Shown: positions 56,568 to 64,000 of the stretch, piece by piece
Layout: each line of letters opens with the position of its first letter
Numbering within the stretch: the stretch's first letter is position 1
Source: Patiria miniata
Lineage: Eukaryota > Echinodermata > Asteroidea > Valvatida > Asterinidae
Reading direction: 5' to 3'
Assembly (NCBI RefSeq): GCF_015706575.1
Contig: NW_024037074.1
Coordinates: forward strand, 26,029,334 to 26,093,333
Length of the DNA: 64,000 nt
Made by a program: the position numbers and the translations under genes
Notes under the pieces: model-generated
Seen by the model: the letters and a program-made list of their open reading frames with translations, nothing else
Told to the model about the DNA's origin: nothing
The model's database searches: none

Positions 56568-57395
56568 GATATCTAGCTGGTCTGGAGCATTGAATTCATC
56601 GTCTGCTGGTACCACTGATCTCTATATAAAGACGGGATAGCGGATAATGAGCCGCACAATGAATGAATTTGACGCCATATTGGTGAGACCGGTGAGACCG
56701 GCTGGTGATCTACAAAGGACAAGTTGCCGTCTTTATAGACAGCAAGATTTCTTTTGTAACATTGCGGTTCACTTGATTTATATTTTGACCACCACCACTG
56801 ATCACGGTTTTCAATTTTTCTAACGTCGTGGTTTACTTCTTTTTTTTTTAAAGTTGCAGTTTCATTTTCGACCTTTTGGAAATAATAATCACTGCGGAAA
56901 TGTGTCCTTTTTAGAACATCATAATGCGTGTACGTGACCAAAATGCGCATTAACTCTTCATACAGCGCGCGCAATATATACGCATAGAACGTTCGTAATA
57001 TACGCGGCCATCTTCGTGAGACCGGGGCGAATTGGTCAATACGCAAAGTCTACGGTGTGAATGGTGTATGAATATCCGCTATCCAGTCTTTATATAAAGA
57101 TCAGTGGCCGGTAAATGTAGTTCTGCAGGTTGTGGGTTCAAGTCCAGCCAGGGGTTATGGTGCGGTGGCCCTTAATTGTGCAAGACACTGTAATAGTCAC
57201 TCATTGCTTCTCCCCACCCAGGAGTCAATGGGTACCTGTGTGGGCAAAGATGGTGGTCAATTTTAGCTGCTTTGCGCCAAAATGGCCGCATCCAGCTGTA
57301 TACTTCCCAGGGAGCTGAGATGGTATTTGGAATGTTTCATTGGCCCATTACGTGCGCTTTATACATTGTAAATACACATTATAATTATTAATATA
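56568..57395 (+). mobile_element. tRNA-derived SINE, split by a MITE
   Basis: The head TAGCTGGTCTGGAGCATTGA (A-box-like) is separated by the inserted element from GTGGGTTCAAGTCC (B-box-like). The body GTGCAAGACACTGTAATAGT, TTCTCCCCACCCAGG and ATGGGTACCTG matches the SINE at 3812-4425, and the tail has GCGCTTTATACATTG and ATTATTAATAT. It is the second copy in this window with a DNA element in its promoter head. Confidence 0.65.
56612..57107. mobile_element. MITE with CCACTGATCTYTATATAAAG ends
   Basis: CCACTGATCTCTATATAAAG, ACGGGATAGCGGATA is repeated in reverse at 57064-57107 (TATCCGCTATCCAGTC, TTTATATAAAGATCAGTGG). The interior has GGTGAGACCGGTGAGACCGG near one end and GTGAGACCGGGGC in the other half. 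CTGGTA/CCGGTA on either side may be an imperfect target repeat. Non-coding. Confidence 0.75.
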
Positions 57396-57839
57396 CAAAC
57401 TCTCAAATATGCAGCAGTCCTGTGCATTCAAAATGACATATTTAAAATACATATAGGACAGTACAGGGAGTGGGGTGTGTACCAAACATGTGCATGTACT
57501 TTTCCAATGCAAGAAGTAATTTGCTATCTTGTGCACATAAAATAAATGTACGTGGACACAACCTGTGTTTAATCAGTTGAAAAGCTCATGTTCAATATCA
57601 TGTGCATTTGTAGATCACACTTTATTTGCAAGGTGGAATTGAATGGGGGTGGGGGAATGAAAGTACACAGTTGAACAAGCATACAGTCATAGACATTGCA
57701 TTTTGAACAAATAATGTTTATCCAAAAGTAAATTTACAACCCCAGGTTCACGTACATGAACACATGTGCTGGAAATCTTCATTGCATTTCTCCTTCTATC
57801 CCAATACCCCGTCTCCCCCCCCCCCCCCCCCCCCCACAG

Positions 57840-58032
57840 CCTTGTCAGCAGCCAGATGTCATCTCCACGCATGAGCAGGGACAACCTTCAGGAGGAGGAT
57901 CCCAGCATGGACGTCGCGCCTCATCACCACCCAGAGGAGGCCGGAAGCGAGGCAGACTATGAGAGCCACATCACGCCGGCCAAGGCCCGCTGGCTCAATG
58001 CCTTCCATCGGGTCCGGCAACAAATGGAAGAG
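57840..58032 (+). CDS. unc-13/Munc13 exon: pre-C1 helix motif
   Basis: The acceptor is an unusual run of about 22 C then ACAG; the donor is GAAGAG then GTGAGT. The first base completes the split Ser codon, then 64 codons to phase 0. Residues include SSQMSSPRMSRDNLQEEDP, HHHPEEAGSEADYES and ITPAKARWLNAFHRVRQQME. The last part aligns closely with Munc13-1 [20 protein letters not shown], the conserved helix upstream of C1 near the calmodulin-binding segment, and is strong evidence for family and frame. A weak in-exon AG (CTTGTCAG) could act as an alternative acceptor but would break the frame. Confidence 0.95.
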
Positions 58033-58775
58033 GTGAGTTTGTCATGATTCCACTCATGGGCGTCGCCAGACGAATTGGAATTGGAGGGAGGGAGGTGTTA
58101 ACAGAAAAAAAATTGCCAGGAGTTTTACACAGTCACCCGGCTGTCGCTAAACCGAAAAGGTGGGGGGAGAGGTTTACTGGATACCGTCTGACGAATGTGG
58201 AGACTAATCAAAGCGACAGGACTGGACATTGTCAGACAATAGGTGGCGCTATACTCTGTGGCATATTGCCAACAGACCCATGATTTGCCAACAAGTAAAT
58301 AGTTTTGCTGCCAAAACAAAAAATGTGAGTAGGGGTGTGTGACATCTTGCGACGTTCTTGATCCTACCTACATGTAGTTGAGGATCACAAATCATCACAT
58401 GTCCATCACAAGTCATCTTCAAACATCTCCATATTAAGGATGGTAAAACATTATCACAAAACTTTTCTATGGGGCTCTAGCTCTGCTGCTCATGAAGCTG
58501 TTGACCAACCACAGAATGGTCCTAAATGTTAATTTAGACCAGTCCAACCATCATTGACAACCATACGTTTTTATAATCAGAATTAGTTGCATTGCGGTTA
58601 ACCATAACTATAGTTCCAGTGCAGAACTCATGCTTATTCTGTTGCTAAATGCTCCCATTCCTGGCCTTTTTGCCAATTCTTCCTTTTGAAAATGCCTGAC
58701 ATTGCTCAACAAAGGAGAAGTACCATAAAACATATCTCAACCATTTGTGTTTTTTCTGCCTTTTTTTTCTCCCAG
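58033..58775. other. unc-13 intron, nothing recognised
   Basis: Ordinary intron ending in a strong pyrimidine tract (CTGCCTTTTTTTTCTCCCAG). Confidence 0.5.
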
Positions 58776-58852
58776 GAGCGCTCAGCCTATTTGGAGGAGA
58801 GTGCCAATGACTTCTCAGGTAGAGGTCTATGGAGCAGTATAGCCAATGGAGG
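58776..58852 (+). CDS. unc-13/Munc13 exon: segment after the pre-C1 helix
   Basis: Acceptor TTTTTTTTCTCCCAG; donor AATGGAGG then GTGAGT. Entry is in phase 0; 25 codons plus two bases: ERSAYLEESANDFSGRGLW, SSIANG. It occupies the place of vertebrate GEGEMSKSLWFKGGPGG, sharing a LW motif followed by a Gly-rich end. An internal TCAG/GTAGAG could act as a donor at 58818 but would change the exit phase. The next exons (the region of IIDSMPDIRKRK, then C1) were not found before 64000. Confidence 0.85.
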
Positions 58853-60079
58853 GTGAGTACAGTACCAGTCAGTTCTACGGGTACACAGATGTGCATCTTT
58901 TTCCCCATGAAAGCAGTAATTTTCCAAACTCACATTTAATAATGAATTAGTTTCCCCCAGTTTTCCACTTTTCACCTCAAAGTTGCCCGTCTATTGGTGG
59001 GTGCCAAACTTTAGGGTTAGGGTTTGGATAATATATGTGTAGTTATATGCACACTAGTAAAGTTGCATCTTTTGTTGACAAAAGCATTGATGCATGAAAC
59101 ATTTCTCCAAAACTGGATCCTTAAAAGGTATCCATTCAGTTGAACAGACGTGTTCATCCGAAACTATCAGAAGCAAAATTAAGTCCCACTGCCTGTGCAG
59201 AATGGCAGTTTGGCAAGTCTAAGACCAATTCAAATATTGTCTCCAATTTTCTTACGTTGCAAATTCAACGTCAGCCTGTCACGCCTGCATGGGCACTTTT
59301 TTTGTATCTCAACTTGCAAATCTTAATGATTCATGACCCAAGCAGCTGCTTTGACAACAAAAATAGCTACTTGACAAGCGTTATTTACAACTTCGGCCTC
59401 ACTAATAGTCTAGCGCTTGATCGCTTTTGAAATGTTGATGGTAGGATTTATAAACACGAAGAACAGGCTCTCCGGTCCAGTACCCACGCATAAAATTTCA
59501 GCAGGTTGGGCTGATGTACTGTTGACTTCCTTGATTTTGTTCCAAGTCACTCTCCACAAATGTACCTTTGCATGGTTTCCCAACGTAAGATTGAAACTGA
59601 GATCTAAACCAGATGGACTTTCACCTATTGACTAGTTCATTTATGGCCAATGTTGAACATTTAAAGTGCATTAATATTGTGTTTTTTTTTATTTGTTTTG
59701 TATGCAACCTGCTTTGGCAAAGTGCCAGAAAAACACATGTAATACATACATACATTATGTATACCACAAGTCTGTGTCAAAAGCTGAAATGGTTGGGCGA
59801 TATTCAAATTTGATATGATTTGAATTACATTAAGTTGTAAATTTCAAAATGTTTAGCTGTTAAGGCTTATTTGGCAATTTCCAATTTTAGTCTCTGAGGT
59901 TTAATCTGTGATGTCTTTTAAGATTTTGGCAGTATCTGAACACTTTCTTGGAACGTTTCAAACATGACAAAGGGTTTTTTACCCAAATTTCTAAATTTTA
60001 ATTTGTCCTCAAATTTTGTGGAGCAGGTTGCATATGTATATTGAGCTACATGTAACGGTAAAGTAAAGTCTGTCATGAT
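58853..60079. other. unc-13 intron, nothing recognised
   Basis: AT-rich intron. Frames at 59140-59430 and 59613-59813 lack splice support and family resemblance. Confidence 0.4.
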
Positions 60080-60340
60080 GGTCGATCAGGCCGGCATTTA
60101 TCTTTGGTTTCCTTGGCATGAAACAACTTCGAATATTTCTATAACCCCTCAATGGGATGCCAGTCCATCACAGGTTACTCCCCAGCTAATGCTGGTACAC
60201 ATTGAAACTCCTGGGTGGAGAGAGGCAAGTGGGGGCAAAGTGGCTTGCCCAATGACATAACATATGCCAAACAGTTGGATTTGAAACCCTGACCCTCTGA
60301 TCATGAGCTACAAACCCTAACCACTAGGCCACACTCCCCA
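60080..60340 (-). mobile_element. tRNA-derived SINE, reversed, second copy
   Basis: Shares TCCATCACAGGTTACTCCCC, CTCCTGGGTGGAGAGAGGCA and ACCCTAACCACTAGGCCACA with the copy at 30868-31160. On the minus strand the order is A-box-like TGTGGCCTAGTGGTTAGGG, then GGGTTTCAAATCC, then the body. Non-coding. Confidence 0.75.
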
Positions 60341-60484
60341 CAAGCTAACAGTAGCCTGAATAAATCTGAATTTTTTTTTCAAGTCTCAATAACATTATCA
60401 GTGTGAATAATTCTGAACTTTGAGGAAACAAAAACAAATATTTGAGAAACAAACATTAAAAATTAAACAAAAAGTAGAAAGAGG

Positions 60485-62576
60485 TTTTCATTAACCCTAA
60501 TATAACTCCCTAGGCATTTTGCTAGGATGTAACCTCAATCCTGAAAAATCCTCCAACTGCCCCCATGCAAAAATAGCATACAGCCTCAATCCTCCAAAAT
60601 CCTCCCATTGCCTCCATGTAAAAATTGCATAAAGCCTCAATCCTCCTCAATCCTCCGTTCTTGAATGTGGTCCTTGGAGGGCTGACTACTTAGTACAGTC
60701 GGAAAAGGGGGGTATCGTGCACCCTCGGAAATCAATTTCTAATCAACGTTTCTAGGTCAGAAAAAATGCGTAGAAAACGATTTGCTATGTTAAAAAATTC
60801 AAAAAATGTCCCACGTATTGTTTTTATGCAAATTAGTGCCGCCATTACCGAAAAATCTATTTGTAACTTTATCTCAGCGAATATTGCAGATAACTGAACG
60901 AACTAGGTGTCTAAACCCATGTTTTCAAGGTCAGAGATCACAATAAAACTATTCTGGAAGTGACCACATGTGTCTGTGGCATAGGAATATGCAAATTAGT
61001 GCCGCTAATACCGGAAAGTCATGTTTTTGGCATATCTCGGCCAATATAGCACATAACTACACCAGTAAGGTGTCTAAACCCATGTTATGAGGGTCAAGTA
61101 TCATTAGAAGACCATTCACGAAATAACTATGTGTGTCTTTGGCATGAAAATATGTAAATTATAAAGTGTCGGTTTATCAGATATTTTATTTTTAGCCAAA
61201 ATCTCGGCCAATATTGCACTTAACTACACAAGTAAGGTGTCTAAACCCATATTTTGAGGGTCAGGTATCATTAGAAGACCATTCACGAAGTAACTATGTG
61301 TGTCTTTGGCATGAAAATATGTAAATTATAAAGTGTCGGTTTATCAGATATTTGATTTTTAGCCAATATCTCGGCCAATATTGCACATAACTACACAAGT
61401 AAGGTGTCTAAACCCATGCTTTGAGGGTCAGGTATCATTAGAAGACCATTCACGAAGTAACTATGTGTGTCCTTGGCAGGTAAATATGTAAATTCTAAAG
61501 TGTCGATTTATCAGAAATTTGATTTTTAGCCAATATCTCGGCCAATATTGCAGCTAATGTTGACAGAAGGGTTTCTGATAAGCAATAATTATCAAAGTTT
61601 ATTTTAAGCCATCATATTCAAAATAAACTGTAATATTGGCTAAAATTGAATATAATTTGGCTGAAAATAATTTTCTTGATAAACCGGCAATTTAGAATTT
61701 ACATATTTTCATGCCAAAGACACACATAGTTACTTCGTGAATGGTCTTCTAATGATACCTGACCCTCAAAATATGGGTTTAGACACCTTACTTGTGTAGT
61801 TAAGTGCAATATTGGCCGAGATTTTGGCTAAAAATAAAATATCTGATAAACCGACACTTTATAATTTACATATTTTCATGCCAAAGACACACATAGTTAT
61901 TTCGTGAATGGTCTTCTAATGATACTTGACCCTCAAAACATGGGTTTAGACACCATACTGGTGTAGTTATGTGCTATATTGGCCGAGATATGCCAAAAAC
62001 ATGATTTTCCGGTATTAGCGGCACTAATTTGCATATTTCTATGCCACAGACACATGTGGTCACTTCCAGAATAGTTTTATTGTGATCTCTGACCTAGAAA
62101 ACATGGGTTTAGACACCTAGTTCGTTCAGTTATCTGCAATATTCGCTGAGATATAATTAAAAATAGATACTTCGGTAATGGCGGCACTAATTTGCATAAA
62201 AACAATACGTGGGACATTTTTTGAATTTTTTAACATAGCAAATCGTATTCTACGCATTTTTGCTGACCTAGAAACGTTGATTAGAAATTGATTTCCGAGG
62301 GTGCACGATACCCCCCTTTTCCGACTAAACTAACTGCCTCAATCCTGCAAAATCCTCCCGCAATCACTGTCAATATGTTGAGACAGAACCATTGACATCT
62401 AGGAGTAGTACAGAGGATTTTGAGTATACATGTATAGGCTTAAATTTATGCACGGCTGAGCATAAACACCACAAGACCTTAACAGAGTGCACACATTTTT
62501 GCCATAAAGCCTAAATTTTGCAAAATCCTCCATTTTGCAAAGAGGATTTTGGAGGATTTGGGAAGGTTAGGGTTAA
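60485..62576. repeat. CCTCAATCCTCC repeat, split by a large inverted repeat
   Basis: Left part (60530-60665): AGCCTCAATCCTCCAAAATC, TGCAAAAATAGCAT-type phrases. Right part (62335-62575): TGCCTCAATCCTGCAAAATC through GGAGGATTTGGGAAGG and GGTTAGGGTTAATG. The two halves are interrupted by the 1.6-kb inverted repeat. Confidence 0.65.
60697..62326. mobile_element. 1.6-kb inverted repeat built from ~167-bp satellite units
   Basis: AGTCGGAAAAGGGGGGTATC starts the left arm and GATACCCCCCTTTTCCGACT ends the right arm. Arms are highly similar over about 690 bp. Inside, units with TCTCGGCCAATATTGCAC, AAGGTGTCTAAACCCATG, AGGTATCATTAGAAGACC and GTGTGTCTTTGGCATG repeat every ~167 bp (61034, 61200, 61368, 61536 on the left). 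The left arm has one more unit than the right. No coding frame. It could be a foldback transposon or an inverted satellite duplication; no clear target repeat is seen. Confidence 0.85.
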
Positions 62577-63419
62577 TGACAACCTGAGGCTCTGAACGAC
62601 CGTAAAAAAATTGGATTATCTGGCAGTTTTTGTTTTAATTTGGTTCATAAACATTGTAATTTATACTCCCCCATACAACACAAAATATGTCCAGTTTCAA
62701 CTACAGTCTGATGCTAGGTGTTGAGCCAGAATTGGACACCATGCCTTTTAGCATGGGCCCCTCAGTATCGACGCTCAAGAGAGGCAGGATTTCAACACTA
62801 ATGGTAACCCCAAGCCACCAAAGAGTCGCCCATTCACACACTCAAAAATCTCACTCTTCACAACTCTCTCGTCTTTCATTTAGAAAAGTAGAAACGCTGT
62901 ACAAACCATTTCCGAACGCCCACACTGTATATTAATGACATGAAATTGTTCGTTCATAAAAACAGCTTTGTGTTTCAAGGTTGAGGTGATGAATTTTTTG
63001 TCCATATGGTTGTTTTTCGTTGAAAAGCTGTCAATTATCAGCCCACGATTATGAAGTCATTGAATAATGACAAGGATAGATTAAATTAAAATCAAAGACA
63101 AACTTGAATTTCATTAACAAATAGCAGAACTTCAGCTCTTGTAAACATGTTAATTGTTTGTCCCTTCCATTAGATCAAACCTGATATTCTTTCAGGAAAA
63201 AAATGGAATGGTGTTGAACCTTTTATCTGAAAGCAAAAAAAAAAAAGCGAAATTGAAAAACTGCCATTGCAGGACCAAACTGCAAAGTTGCTGTTTCTGT
63301 TAAGCTTACATTTGAAAGCCAACCATTTGAAGCTAAACAAAATGAGTGCAATTCAATTATAATGTCAACTGCATATTTCTCAAATCATCAATCAGGATAT
63401 GACTTTCAACTATTAACTG
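62577..63419. other. unc-13 intron, nothing recognised
   Basis: AT-rich. The frame at 62687-62935 has no support as an exon. A poly-A run lies at about 63235-63246. Confidence 0.4.
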
Positions 63420-63960
63420 AATTGTCTGCTCTCCCCCATTTCCTCCCATGTCTTCTTGTCACTTCCTCCTACTCTCCATCGTACCTGATCAACCTGCCAT
63501 TATCTCTTGATTGACCACTCTGCCACTGTCTGGCTGCTTTGTCCCTGTGTTTCTCCCTGGCTCTTCCCCCGATCCCACTTCTGACACCGTTTTCTTTTCT
63601 TTCGTCCCTGTCTTCCTTATCACCTGCTGTCATTACCTGATACCTTCCTCTTGTTTGTCTCCATCCTGTCTCATACCTTGTCCTGTCCCTGACACATTCT
63701 CTACCTCTCTTCTTGTTAACCTTGTCAATTTCGTCATTTGTAACATCCAATCATGTCTGCTGTTCTGTACCATTGATCCCACGTTCTTGTCTCTGTTCTG
63801 GGACTGTTTTGTTTCTTTCTACATTTTCTCATCCTCTTATTTCCTGCCTCCTTTCCTGTTATTTGTTGTCTTCTGTTGTGTCTTTTCTCCCTTTCCCGGC
63901 TTTTCTTTTCCGTCGATCAATCACTCCTTCCACCCCCTTAGTCTTTACCTTGATATAAAC
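63420..63960. repeat. pyrimidine-rich strand-asymmetric stretch
   Basis: About 540 bp in which the + strand is dominated by C and T (for example CTGCTCTCCCCCATTTCCTC and TTTCTCCCTTTCCCGGCTTT). CTGTC/CTTGTC/TCCTGTC words recur, suggesting a decayed CT-type simple repeat. The antisense frame here is charged and repeat-driven, not a gene. Confidence 0.65.
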
Positions 63961-64000
63961 TCAATGCCGGAGATTCTGCCGCGACGAAAGTCAATACCTC

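Noticed and set aside
60697-62326. LTR or virus-like element
   Set aside because: The repeats are inverted rather than direct, and no coding frame or primer-binding feature is present.
62687-62935. Next unc-13 exon
   Set aside because: The frame shows no resemblance to the Munc13 segment expected before C1 and lacks a matching acceptor phase.

Overview
This is a eukaryotic, intron-rich, AT-rich window from an animal, most likely a marine invertebrate deuterostome. An echinoderm, perhaps a sea star, is my best guess; hemichordate and lancelet remain open. The guess rests on the dense TACATGTA and ACCGGTA palindromic words and on repeats of a style I associate with such genomes: the GGGCCCAATTTCATA foldback, tRNA-derived SINEs and ATGCCCCGCGGCAAAG-type elements. 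No search could be run, so the taxon is inferred.

One gene is recognised with confidence: unc-13 (Munc13), a presynaptic vesicle-priming factor, on the + strand. Seven coding exons lie at 30646-30763, 33306-33429, 48137-48202, 49873-50231, 55775-56130, 57840-58032 and 58776-58852. Their splice phases agree throughout. They encode the second half of the N-terminal C2A domain, the helix that follows it, and a long acidic, Tyr/His-rich linker up to the Munc13 motif that precedes the C1 domain. The first exons (start of C2A) and the C1, C2B, MUN and C2C domains were not found and probably lie outside the window. An extra exon at 49404-49606 is in phase with the C2A exons, ends in a stop and is followed by AATAAA, so it may end a short C2A-only isoform.

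The remainder is intron or upstream DNA packed with small non-autonomous DNA transposons and other repeats. Region by region: 1-9.5 kb holds foldbacks and nested hAT-like/SINE insertions; 9.8-13 kb has TAGGGCTGTCC elements, a perfect 53-bp-arm hairpin and a telomere-like block; 13-23 kb is mostly sparse, with a hAT-like element bearing a clean 8-bp target duplication at 20.2-20.6 kb; 24-26 kb has a mariner-like MITE and two copies of a TTAA-ended family; 27-30 kb is a 2.75-kb element enclosing a six-copy 145-bp satellite and an unidentified antisense ORF; 34-47 kb has scattered foldbacks; 48-49 kb is a 98-bp minisatellite built on the end of an unc-13 exon; 52.6-55.1 kb is a ~170-bp tandem array broken by at least four insertions; 60.7-62.3 kb is a 1.6-kb inverted repeat made of satellite units; 63.4-64 kb is pyrimidine-rich. 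No LTR or virus-like element, LINE ORF, rRNA gene or CRISPR array was recognised.
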